Below, piece after piece: positions 1-6,529 of a stretch of 14,141 nt of DNA. The stretch spans positions 1 through 14,141 of the forward strand of contig UQQO01000053.1 in the NCBI GenBank assembly GCA_900543175.1, in the 5' to 3' direction. The stretch comes from an uncultured Fusobacterium sp. GTDB taxonomy: Bacteria > Fusobacteriota > Fusobacteriia > Fusobacteriales > Fusobacteriaceae. The first letter of the stretch is position 1, and every line of letters begins with the position of its first letter. Position numbers and translations under genes: made by a program. The notes below the pieces were generated by a model, which had not been told where the DNA came from, searched no databases, and saw only the letters and a list, made by a program, of their open reading frames with translations.

Positions 1-107
1 GTCCTAATAATAAGATAAAAATAGCTCTTAGAAAAGAGATTATTCAATTGGGAGAAGAAAAAGAAAAAAAGAATTTTTGGGAGAGGTTAAAAGATTTTAT
101 CAATTAA
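1..107 (+). CDS. C-terminal end of an unidentified protein (partial)
   Basis: The window opens inside a reading frame (codons begin at position 3) that runs without a stop to TAA at 105-107. The 34 visible residues are charged and lysine/glutamate rich, and end in NFWERLKDFIN. This looks like an amphipathic C-terminal helix. No domain or catalytic motif is visible and I do not recognise the family. No convincing hairpin terminator follows before the next promoter at 141. That it is a real gene end is an inference from the open frame, its composition and its position just ahead of a promoter. Confidence 0.5.
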   Translation, partial: PNNKIKIALRKEIIQLGEEKEKKNFWERLKDFIN

Positions 108-140
108 TATTTTTATTGGGAGCTCTAAAAAAGAAAAATC

Positions 141-169
141 TTGAATTTTTTTGAAATTTGCAGTAAAAT
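141..169 (+). promoter_or_regulatory. Sigma-70 type promoter for the DUF486 gene
   Basis: A -35 box TTGAAT (141-146) and a -10 box TAAAAT (164-169) are separated by 17 bases. The expected start of transcription is about 30 bases ahead of the ribosome-binding site. Good match, but the region is AT-rich, so chance matches are possible. Confidence 0.5.
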
Positions 170-201
170 CCTTGATGGAATTATGTTTTAGGAGGGATTT
201 T

Positions 202-534
202 ATGAAATTTTTACCAATCTGTTTACTGTTTATTTCAAATATTTTTATGTCTTTTGCTTGGTATGGACATCTGAAAAATACTAAAAGTGCTCTGTTTTTT
301 GCAATTATCACAAGTTGGGGAATAGCTTTCTTTGAATATTGTTTTTCAATTCCAGCTAATAGAATAGGATCTCAATATTTTACAGTAGCTCAATTAAAAA
401 TTATTCAAGAGGTTATAACTTTAATAGTTTTCTCAGGATTCTCTGTTTTATACTTAAAGCAAGAGTTTAGATTGAACTATATCTATGCCTTTCTTTGTAT
501 GATAGGTGCAGTGTACTTCATGTTTAAAAAATAA
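202..534 (+). CDS. DMT-family small membrane protein (DUF486)
   Basis: The 110-residue protein is almost entirely hydrophobic, with four predicted membrane helices at about 3-20, 28-46, 62-82 and 90-107. The order and wording (a FAWYGHL motif after helix 1, FFEYCFSIPANRIG after helix 2, AQLKIIQEVITL before helix 3) match the DUF486 branch of the drug/metabolite transporter superfamily. Its members are about 110 residues long and have no assigned substrate. The start chosen is ATG 202, because GGAGG lies at 191-195, six bases upstream. An in-frame TTG at 151 would add 17 residues, but it has no ribosome-binding site and lies inside the promoter. The gene has its own promoter and is closed by a strong terminator, so it is monocistronic. 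Family is fairly secure; function is unknown. Confidence 0.85.
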   Translation: MKFLPICLLFISNIFMSFAWYGHLKNTKSALFFAIITSWGIAFFEYCFSIPANRIGSQYFTVAQLKIIQEVITLIVFSGFSVLYLKQEFRLNYIYAFLCMIGAVYFMFKK

Positions 535-565
535 TTAAACTAAATTATCTTAAATTAATAAGAGG

Positions 566-590
566 ACAGGAGAATATCTCCTGTTTTTTT
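566..590 (+). terminator. Rho-independent terminator after the DUF486 gene
   Basis: A perfect 8-bp stem ACAGGAGA (566-573) / TCTCCTGT (577-584) with an ATA loop is followed by a seven-T run (584-590). It begins 32 bases after the stop codon of the DUF486 gene. Confidence 0.9.
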
Positions 591-621
591 GTAAACTACT
601 ATTAATCTAAATATATAAAGA

Positions 622-650
622 TTGACACAAGGGATTCACCTTGCTATTAT
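622..650 (+). promoter_or_regulatory. Strong promoter for sppA
   Basis: Consensus -35 TTGACA (622-627) and -10 TATTAT (645-650) are 17 bases apart, with an extended TGc (642-644) just before the -10. An overlapping TATAAT at 648-653 would give a 20-base spacer and is less likely. Confidence 0.8.
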
Positions 651-680
651 AATAATAATGATAAAATAGGTGGTGAAAAA

Positions 681-2420
681 ATGAAATTTTTTAAATTTTT
701 AAAGAAAATAGTATTGGGAACTATCTTTTTTGTAATAAAAGAGATATTTTCATTTTTAATAAAGGGATTTCTATTTTTAATTATTCTCTTTGGAATTAGT
801 GGAATAATTTTAAATGAGATATTAGAAAAAGATAGTATAACTTTAGAAAATGAAAGCTATATTGAATTAGATTTAGCTAGAGAATTTAAAGAGAAAAATA
901 AAAATCTTCCAGAGATTTTGAAAAATGAAGATATAAACTTCTATTCACTTCTTAAAACTTTTGATTCTATTGAAAAAGATGAAAAAGTAAAGGGAGTTAT
1001 ACTTAAATTAGATAATTTAGCTTTAAATAGAGGACAGATTGAGGAGTTAAGCGAGAAATTAACTTCATTAAAAGCTAAAAATAAAATGGTGTATAGCTAT
1101 ATGACATCTGTTGATAATAGAAATTATTCTCTTGCTACTAAAAGCAGTGAAATATTTATGCCCCCAGCAATGAGTGCAAATGTAAATATCACTGGATATT
1201 ATGCTGAGATGATGTATTATAAAAATTTAGCTGATAGATTGGGAATAAAAGTTAATGTAGTACATGTTGGAGACTATAAATCATATGGGGAGCAATATGT
1301 AAAGGATAAGATGTCTCCAGAGTATAAAGAGAATATGGAGAGACTTTTAAATAAGGTCTATGATAATTTTGTAAAAAATATAAGTAAAGATAGAAAACTA
1401 AATGAAAATCTAATCAATGAAAGAATTTTAGCTGGAGATTTGATGGTTTCAGAGCCTTATCAATTGAAAAAGTTGGGAATGGTAGATGAATTGATGTATT
1501 ATGAGCAACTTAAAGAATTTTTAGGAAAGAAAAAAGTTGTCTCTTTAGAAAAATATGCTCAATATGTTCAAAATAGTAAAAAAACAAATAGAAAAAATAG
1601 TGATAAAATAGCTATTATCTATGCAGAAGGAACTATTTTAATGGGGGAAGAGCCTAGAAATCTTTCTGATCAGTTAACTCCAAATATAATATTAAATGAA
1701 TTAGATAAAGCTTTAAAAGATAAAAATGTAAAAGGGATAGTATTGAGAGTAAACTCTCCTGGTGGCTCTGCTTTAGCCTCTGCAATAATTAACAACAAGA
1801 TCAAGGAAGTTAATAAGGTTAAGCCTGTGTATGTCTCTATTGGGGGAATAGCAGCTTCTGGAGGCTACTATATCTCTGCTGATGCAAAGAAAATTTATGC
1901 TGATAAAGGAAGCCTTACTGGTTCAATAGGGGTTGTAAGTTTAATTCCAAATATTAAAGAGTTAATTGGAAAAATAGATATAAACATAGAGGAACTAAAA
2001 AAAGGTGAGTATGCTGATATATACTCTTTGACAAATGAAATTAATAAAGATAAGTTAGATAAAATATATGCTTCAAATTTAAAAGTTTATGATGAATTTT
2101 TAAATGTAGTTTCAGAGGGAAGAGATTTGAATAGAGAGTATGTTCACTCAATAGCTCAAGGAAAAGTTTGGCTGGGAGAAGAGGCATTGGAGCTAAAACT
2201 TGTAGATGAGATTGGGGGGATAGAAGCTACAATAAATGGTTTAGCTAAGGATTTGAATCTAACTAATTACAATGTGATAGAGATTTCAGAATCTTTAGAC
2301 TACAATTCTATATTAAAAAAATATCTACCTTTGATGAAACTAAGTGAAAAAATACAATCAACTTTTATTGAAAAAGAGTTATATTTCAAATCTTTATATT
2401 ATTTTCCATATAATATTTAA
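681..2420 (+). CDS. sppA: Signal peptide peptidase SppA, 67-kDa type
   Basis: This is a membrane-anchored serine protease that degrades signal peptides cleaved from exported proteins. The 579-residue product is close in size to the E. coli long form (618). Residues about 8-45 form the N-terminal membrane anchor. Two S49 peptidase domains follow in tandem, at about 50-300 and 310-560. The general base is Lys200 in GDYKSYGE, in the N-terminal domain. The nucleophile is Ser393 in GGIAASGGYYIS, in the C-terminal domain, preceded by the VNSPGGSALAS oxyanion region. This Ser/Lys dyad split over two domains is the hallmark of the long form. AGGTGG lies at 668-673, seven bases before ATG 681. The gene has its own promoter. 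No terminator separates it from ybaB, 74 bases downstream, so read-through is possible. Confidence 0.95.
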   Translation: MKFFKFLKKIVLGTIFFVIKEIFSFLIKGFLFLIILFGISGIILNEILEKDSITLENESYIELDLAREFKEKNKNLPEILKNEDINFYSLLKTFDSIEKDEKVKGVILKLDNLALNRGQIEELSEKLTSLKAKNKMVYSYMTSVDNRNYSLATKSSEIFMPPAMSANVNITGYYAEMMYYKNLADRLGIKVNVVHVGDYKSYGEQYVKDKMSPEYKENMERLLNKVYDNFVKNISKDRKLNENLINERILAGDLMVSEPYQLKKLGMVDELMYYEQLKEFLGKKKVVSLEKYAQYVQNSKKTNRKNSDKIAIIYAEGTILMGEEPRNLSDQLTPNIILNELDKALKDKNVKGIVLRVNSPGGSALASAIINNKIKEVNKVKPVYVSIGGIAASGGYYISADAKKIYADKGSLTGSIGVVSLIPNIKELIGKIDINIEELKKGEYADIYSLTNEINKDKLDKIYASNLKVYDEFLNVVSEGRDLNREYVHSIAQGKVWLGEEALELKLVDEIGGIEATINGLAKDLNLTNYNVIEISESLDYNSILKKYLPLMKLSEKIQSTFIEKELYFKSLYYFPYNI

Positions 2421-2427
2421 GTAAAGG

Positions 2428-2457
2428 TTGAAAATTAGGTATAAATTATGATATAAT
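2428..2457 (+). promoter_or_regulatory. Extended -10 promoter for ybaB
   Basis: A TTGAAA -35 (2428-2433), an 18-base spacer and a consensus TATAAT -10 (2452-2457), preceded by TGa (2449-2451), lie in the 74-base gap between sppA and ybaB. Confidence 0.7.
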
Positions 2458-2494
2458 CAATCGTAAAGAACACAAAACTAGGAGGAAATGATAA

Positions 2495-2848
2495 ATGGTT
2501 AGAAAATTAAAAGGTGGAAGAACTAATGGAGCAGGTAGCCAAATGGATATATTAAAACAAGCTCAAGTTATGCAACAACAAATGATGGCAGTTCAAGAAG
2601 GATTAAAAGAAAAAGAACTTGTTGCATCAGTTGGTGGAGGAGCTGTTACTGTTAAAGTAAATGGACAAAAAGAACTTCTTGAAGTTAAATTCACTGATGA
2701 AGTAGTTAAAGAAGCTGCTGAAGATAAAGAGATGTTAGAAGATTTAGTTCTTTCTGCTGTTAAAGAAGCTATGAGACAAGCTGATGAATTAGCTGAAGCT
2801 GAAATGGGAAAAGTAACTGGTGGAATTAATATCCCTGGGTTATTCTAA
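2495..2848 (+). CDS. YbaB/EbfC family nucleoid-associated DNA-binding protein
   Basis: A small cytoplasmic dimer of the YbaB/EbfC family, whose members bind DNA and help organise the nucleoid. Of 117 residues, the conserved core starts at about Met17 (MDILKQAQVMQQQM). It continues through the glycine-rich turn VGGGAVTVKVNGQ and the acidic helix carrying AVKEAMRQADELAE, and ends in the typical glycine-rich tail INIPGLF. Residues 1-16 form a basic, glycine-rich extension (VRKLKGGRTNGAGSQ). Such extensions are common but variable. AGGAGG at 2480-2485 sits nine bases before ATG 2495. In many bacteria this gene lies between dnaX and recR, but here it stands alone between sppA and a terminator. Family assignment is firm; any specific regulatory role is not shown by sequence. 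Confidence 0.93.
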   Translation: MVRKLKGGRTNGAGSQMDILKQAQVMQQQMMAVQEGLKEKELVASVGGGAVTVKVNGQKELLEVKFTDEVVKEAAEDKEMLEDLVLSAVKEAMRQADELAEAEMGKVTGGINIPGLF

Positions 2849-2875
2849 TTAAATAGCTATAAATAAAATAATAGG

Positions 2876-2920
2876 CTACACCTAAAATCTTATGATTAAG
2901 ATAGAGGGTGTAGTTTTTTT
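2876..2920 (+). terminator. Terminator after ybaB
   Basis: Outer stem CTACACC (2876-2882) / GGTGTAG (2907-2913) and inner stem ATCTTA (2887-2892) / TAAGAT (2897-2902), separated by an internal loop, are followed by seven Ts (2914-2920). Confidence 0.85.
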
Positions 2921-2955
2921 ATGCCTAAGGAAATTACAGATTGATGTTATATTTC

Positions 2956-2993
2956 AAAAAGAAAAAAGCCAAAGAGAAAAACTCTCTTCAGCT
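2956..2993 (-). terminator. Terminator for guaA (minus strand)
   Basis: Read on the minus strand, AGCTGAAGAG and CTCTTTGGCT (window 2993-2967) pair over 10 bp, with two G-U wobbles and a 7-base loop. A T-rich run (2966-2956) follows. It lies about 70 bases beyond the guaA stop codon, which is farther than usual. No better hairpin is seen closer. Confidence 0.65.
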
Positions 2994-3061
2994 CTTTCCT
3001 TTATCTAAACTCTTTAAAATTTAGTAATTTATTTTATTAAAAAATAGAAAATAAGGTAAAC

Positions 3062-4600
3062 TTATTCCCACTCTATTGTTGCAGGTGGCTTACTAGAGAT
3101 GTCATAAGTTAATCTGTTAATTCCTTTAACCTCATTTAAAATTCTATTTGAAACTCTTTCTAAGAATTCAAATGGAAGGTGTGACCAAGTAGCAGTCATA
3201 AAGTCAATTGTGTTAGCAGATCTTAAAACTGCAGTGTATTCATATGTTCTTTCATCTCCCATAACTCCAACTGATTTAACAGGTAGAAGAACAACGAAAG
3301 CTTGGCTAACTTTATTGTAAAGATCAGCAGCTCTTAACTCTTCGATGAATATATCATCAGCTTCTCTTAAAATATCAGCTTTCTCTTTATCGACTTCACC
3401 AAGAATTCTAATTCCTAGTCCAGGTCCTGGGAATGGATGTCTATCGATCATGTGATCAGGGATTCCTAACTCTCTTCCAACTTTTCTAACTTCATCTTTG
3501 AAAAGTTCTCTTAATGGTTCAAGAAGTTTGAATTTCATATCTTCAGGAAGTCCACCAACATTGTGGTGAGATTTAATAGTCATTGAAGGTCCTTTTACTG
3601 ACATAGATTCAATAACGTCAGGATAGATAGTTCCTTGAGCTAAGAATTCTACATCTGTAAGTTTTCCAGCTTCTTCATCAAATACTTCGATAAACTCTTT
3701 TCCAATTATTTTTCTTTTCTTTTCAGGGTCAGAAACTCCTGCAAGTTTAGAAAGGAATCTTTCTTCAGCATCTATACATTTGATATTCATATGGAAATTT
3801 TCACCATAAACTTCCATAACTTTTTTAGCTTCATCTTTTCTTAAAAGTCCAGTATCAACGAAGATACAAGTTAATTGATCTCCAATTGCTTTATGAATAA
3901 GAGTAGCAGCAACAGAAGAGTCAACTCCTCCTGAAAGTCCTAGAAGAACTTTTTTATCTCCTACAGTTTCTCTGATACTTTTAATAGTTTCTTCTATGTA
4001 GTTACCCATAGACCAGTTTTGCTCACATTTAGCAATATTGAACACAAAGTTTCTTAAAATTTGAGTTCCATATTCAGAGTGAGTAACTTCAGCATGGAAT
4101 TGGATACAGTAAGAATTAATATCCTTGTTGTAAGTTGCAGCTACACAAGAAGTAGTATGTCCAATTTGAACATATCCAGGAGCCATTTTTGTTACATGGT
4201 CATTGTGACTCATCCAAACTTTAGAGTTGTTAGGCACTCCTTCAAATAGAGGACTGTCAGGACAGTCGATGATAAGTTCAGCCTTACCAAACTCTTGCTT
4301 GTCAGCTCTAGCAACCTCTCCTCCCATTAGGTGAGTAGTTATTTGCATTCCATAGCAAATTCCAAGAACTGGTATACCTTGATAGTATAATTCTTTATCA
4401 ATAGTAGGAGCTCCTTCAGCATAAACAGAAGCAGGTCCTCCTGAAAGAATTATTCCTTTAGGTTTTCTAGCTAGGATCTTATCTAAAGGTTCAAAATAAG
4501 GAACAACTTCAGCATAAACACCCATTTCTCTGACTCTTCTAGCAATCAATTGATTGTATTGAGAACCAAAGTCCAGTATTACAATACTATTTTCTTTCAT
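3062..4600 (-). CDS. guaA: GMP synthase (glutamine-hydrolysing)
   Basis: It converts XMP, ATP and glutamine to GMP, the last step of guanine nucleotide synthesis. From ATG 4600 the product has 512 residues, the usual bacterial length. Residues about 5-190 are a class-I glutamine amidotransferase domain. Its triad is Cys82 (GICYGMQ), His169 and Glu171 (QFHAEVTHS); most homologues have Pro where this one has Ala170. Residues about 200-390 are the ATP pyrophosphatase domain, with the P-loop SGGVDSS (223-229). The rest is the GMP synthase dimerisation domain, ending in the typical KPPATIEWE. The start was chosen because GGAGG (4606-4610) lies five bases upstream; an earlier in-frame TTG at 4612 overlaps that site. 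The gene has its own promoter and a hairpin-bearing leader, described separately. Confidence 0.97.
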   Translation of the reverse strand: MKENSIVILDFGSQYNQLIARRVREMGVYAEVVPYFEPLDKILARKPKGIILSGGPASVYAEGAPTIDKELYYQGIPVLGICYGMQITTHLMGGEVARADKQEFGKAELIIDCPDSPLFEGVPNNSKVWMSHNDHVTKMAPGYVQIGHTTSCVAATYNKDINSYCIQFHAEVTHSEYGTQILRNFVFNIAKCEQNWSMGNYIEETIKSIRETVGDKKVLLGLSGGVDSSVAATLIHKAIGDQLTCIFVDTGLLRKDEAKKVMEVYGENFHMNIKCIDAEERFLSKLAGVSDPEKKRKIIGKEFIEVFDEEAGKLTDVEFLAQGTIYPDVIESMSVKGPSMTIKSHHNVGGLPEDMKFKLLEPLRELFKDEVRKVGRELGIPDHMIDRHPFPGPGLGIRILGEVDKEKADILREADDIFIEELRAADLYNKVSQAFVVLLPVKSVGVMGDERTYEYTAVLRSANTIDFMTATWSHLPFEFLERVSNRILNEVKGINRLTYDISSKPPATIEWE

Positions 4601-4612
4601 AAAAACCTCCAA

Positions 4613-4642
4613 TTTAAAATAAAAGGAGCAAAAATGCTCCTT
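4613..4642 (-). terminator. Terminator-like hairpin in the guaA leader
   Basis: A perfect 8-bp stem AAGGAGCA / TGCTCCTT (window 4642-4623 on the minus strand) with a TTTT loop is followed on that strand by TTTTATTTT. It follows the HAD gene, but it also lies between the guaA promoter (4717-4745) and the guaA ribosome-binding site (4606-4610). Any guaA message must therefore pass through it. It may simply end the HAD transcript, or it may act as an attenuator of guaA. Confidence 0.7.
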
Positions 4643-4716
4643 GTTTTACAAAGCTAAAAACAAATATCATTTTCTACAATCATATATCAAATATTAATAT
4701 TTGCTTTATTTAAGAA

Positions 4717-4745
4717 ATTTTATCATAAAATCTAATCTCTGTCAA
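4717..4745 (-). promoter_or_regulatory. guaA promoter overlapping the upstream stop codon
   Basis: On the minus strand there is a consensus TTGACA (4745-4740), a 17-base spacer ending in an extended TGa, and a TAAAAT -10 (4722-4717). The -35 box lies within the last codons of the HAD phosphatase gene, whose TAG is at 4734-4732. The predicted leader is about 110 bases. Confidence 0.75.
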
Positions 4746-5544
4746 AAAAATATTTTTTTAAGAATTTAGCCACACCATTATTATCATTAGTATCAGTGAC
4801 ATAATCGACACTTGCTTTTACCTCTCTAGTGGCATTTCCCATAGCAACTCCATATTTAACAGCTCTAAGCATCTCTATATCATTAGTAGCATCACCAAAG
4901 GCAACACACTCTTCAGGAGAGATACCATAAGTTTTTAAAACTCTTTTTAAAACTAACCCTTTATTTACCTCTTTATTCAAAACTTCATATAGAATATCTG
5001 TTGATTTAGCAGTATATACATTGTTTCCCAATGTTTTTTTTACCTCTCTATGAACTCTCTCTAAAGTTTCAGGCTCTTCATCTGTTCCTAGAAAAACTGT
5101 TTTTGTCATCTTGTAGTCATCAAAATCATAGAAATCTCTCTCAATAGGTATCATATTTCTTTCACTACCATATCTGATAACCTCTTTTCTAGAGGAATCC
5201 TCTACATACCATTCATTATTTTGATAAAGATTTAAAGGAACTCCCAATCTCTTACTTATTCTTATTAACTCTTTTACATGATCAGCTTCTAAAGGAAGTT
5301 CAAAAATTACCCTATCATTTTCATAGTCCACTACCTTTGCTCCATTATATGCAATAACTACACCACCAGCATCTAAATCTAAAGCATAAGGCTTAGTAGC
5401 TAAATATGTTCTTCCTGTAACTAGAAAAATTTTAACACCTCTTCTATTTAACTCTTTTAATACCTCTCTGTTTGTTTCAGATATTTTCTTATCACTTGTC
5501 AACAATGTTCCATCTAAATCTAATGCAATAGCTTTTAATTTCAT
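4732..5544 (-). CDS. Cof-type HAD-IIB phosphatase
   Basis: A cytoplasmic sugar- or nucleotide-phosphate phosphatase of the HAD superfamily, Cof/YbjI subgroup. Its 270 residues show all four HAD motifs. Motif I is ALDLDGTL, with nucleophile Asp9 and acid/base Asp11. Motif II is Thr43 in LVTGR. Motif III is Lys195 in NKGLVLK. Motif IV is GDATNDIEML, with Asp218 and Asp222 for magnesium. The large C2B cap lies between motifs II and III, at about 85-190. The start ATG 5544 follows a GAGAGGTGG ribosome-binding site. The gene lies upstream of guaA on the same strand, with a hairpin between them, and diverges from another HAD gene. Substrates in this family vary and cannot be read from the sequence. 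Confidence 0.9.
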   Translation of the reverse strand: MKLKAIALDLDGTLLTSDKKISETNREVLKELNRRGVKIFLVTGRTYLATKPYALDLDAGGVVIAYNGAKVVDYENDRVIFELPLEADHVKELIRISKRLGVPLNLYQNNEWYVEDSSRKEVIRYGSERNMIPIERDFYDFDDYKMTKTVFLGTDEEPETLERVHREVKKTLGNNVYTAKSTDILYEVLNKEVNKGLVLKRVLKTYGISPEECVAFGDATNDIEMLRAVKYGVAMGNATREVKASVDYVTDTNDNNGVAKFLKKYFFDRD

Positions 5545-5591
5545 TTTACCACCTCTCGTATCAAATCAAAATAGATGCTTTTTATGTGGAT

Positions 5592-5620
5592 ATTATATCA
5601 CTTTTTATATTGAATTTAAA
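5592..5620 (-). promoter_or_regulatory. Extended -10 promoter for the Cof-type HAD gene
   Basis: On the minus strand a consensus TATAAT (5597-5592) is preceded by TGa. The -35 position, 17 bases upstream (5620-5615), reads TTTAAA, a weak match, so the extended -10 is the main support. Confidence 0.55.
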
Positions 5621-5680
5621 TAATTCTATTGAGGTGGAAAATGCAAAATTATTTTAAATAGTGTTTTAAAGAAAGTGTTG

Positions 5681-5689
5681 TGCTATAAT
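5681..5689 (+). promoter_or_regulatory. Extended -10 promoter for the YihX-like HAD gene
   Basis: TGcTATAAT at 5681-5689 is a perfect extended -10 element, 29 bases before the start codon at 5719. No good -35 box is visible at the normal distance. Confidence 0.6.
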
Positions 5690-5718
5690 AAAAATAAAAA
5701 ATTTATGTGGAGGCAGTT

Positions 5719-6324
5719 ATGATAAAAAATATTATATTTGACTTAGGAAATGTATTAGTTAAATACTCACCTGAAAATTTTTTAAATAAATATGTAAAAA
5801 AGGAGAATCAGGAAGATTTTATTATAAATATTTTTAAAAGTAAAGATTGGTTAGAGTTAGATAGAGGAACTTTATCATATGAAGATGCTATTGAAGTTTT
5901 TACTAAAAGAGTTCCAGAAGAGAAGGAGAGTATAGAGAAACTATTTAGAGAGAATATCTCTTCTTGTATATCACCAATAGAGGAGAATGTTGAGATTATG
6001 AGAAAATTGAAAAATAATGGATACAATGTGTATATTCTTTCAAATTTTCATCAGCCAGCCTTTGAATATATTAGAGAAAATTGGGATTTTATAAGGGAGT
6101 TTAATGGGGATGTAGTTTCATGTTACTACCATTATATTAAACCAGAGAGAGAAATATATGAAACACTATTAAATAAATATAACCTAACTCCAAGTGAAAC
6201 TATTTTTATTGATGATGTAGATGCTAATATCAATGGAGCAAAGGAATTGGGAATAGGGGGAATACATCTTCCAGATTATAAGATTTTAAGTGAACTTTTA
6301 AAAAAGAATGGGATTGAAATTTAA
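5719..6324 (+). CDS. HAD-IA phosphatase, YihX-like
   Basis: A 201-residue HAD superfamily hydrolase, close in size and motifs to the YihX subgroup, where E. coli YihX removes phosphate from alpha-glucose 1-phosphate. Motif I is FDLGNVLV. It holds the nucleophile Asp8 but Gly10 in place of the usual second Asp, which is normal for this branch. Motif II is Ser108 in YILSNFH, motif III is Lys141 in YIKPEREIYE, and motif IV is FIDDVDANINGA (Asp165, Asp166). Residues about 15-85 form a helical cap. ATG 5719 is chosen because GGAGG lies at 5709-5713, five bases upstream. An in-frame GTG at 5707 overlaps that site. No strong terminator follows. The exact substrate is not known. Confidence 0.87.
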   Translation: MIKNIIFDLGNVLVKYSPENFLNKYVKKENQEDFIINIFKSKDWLELDRGTLSYEDAIEVFTKRVPEEKESIEKLFRENISSCISPIEENVEIMRKLKNNGYNVYILSNFHQPAFEYIRENWDFIREFNGDVVSCYYHYIKPEREIYETLLNKYNLTPSETIFIDDVDANINGAKELGIGGIHLPDYKILSELLKKNGIEI

Positions 6325-6436
6325 TAATTTTTAGAAAGTACAGGATATTTCTTATATTGTAACTATTTTTATTTATTTATTCTAAGTTTTTACATAAAGT
6401 TCAATTTATTTTTCAAAATAAAATAAAATTTTTCCA

Positions 6437-6465
6437 TACACAAAATATAGATTATGTAGTATAAT
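6437..6465 (+). promoter_or_regulatory. Promoter for the HTH-TPR regulator gene
   Basis: TACACA (6437-6442), four of six bases matching the -35 consensus, is followed after 17 bases by a perfect TATAAT (6460-6465). The predicted leader runs about 58 bases to ATG 6530. Confidence 0.6.
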
Positions 6466-6485
6466 ACAGAAAAGTTTATTTTGTG

Positions 6486-6514
6486 TCTATAATCGAGGGT
6501 TATAGAGCTATAAT
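6486..6514 (+). promoter_or_regulatory. Symmetric element in the HTH-TPR gene leader
   Basis: A 7-bp inverted repeat TCTATAA (6486-6492) / TTATAGA (6500-6506), with a 7-base spacer, is overlapped by a direct repeat of CTATAAT (6487-6493 and 6508-6514) exactly 21 bases apart. It lies between the predicted -10 and the ribosome-binding site. It could be an operator, possibly for the HTH protein itself, or an RNA hairpin. AT-rich sequence makes chance repeats more likely. Confidence 0.35.
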
Positions 6515-6529
6515 TAAGGGGGAAGAACA

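Noticed and set aside
151..201. Upstream in-frame TTG start for the DUF486 gene
   Set aside because: No ribosome-binding site, lies within the promoter, and would add residues absent from the family. ATG 202 has GGAGG at the right distance.
2488..2502. Four-codon ORF (ATG 2488 to TAG 2502) overlapping the ybaB start
   Set aside because: Its ATG is only two bases from the AGGAGG, too close for efficient initiation. ybaB at 2495 has normal spacing, so this is probably chance.
4061..4249. Open frame on the plus strand inside guaA
   Set aside because: Antisense shadow of a highly conserved coding region, with no ribosome-binding site or promoter.
5641..5661. Six-codon ORF with a good GAGGTGG ribosome-binding site
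   Set aside because: It lies upstream of the predicted promoter of the downstream gene, is very short, and resembles nothing known. Most likely coincidental.
6325..6365. Possible terminator after the YihX-like gene
   Set aside because: Only an imperfect hairpin (ACAGGATAT with ATATTGT) without a T run. Too weak to annotate.
6392..6437. 15-residue minus-strand ORF near the HTH-TPR gene, as a possible signalling peptide
   Set aside because: No ribosome-binding site, no promoter seen and no secretion-like features beyond hydrophobic residues in AT-rich DNA.
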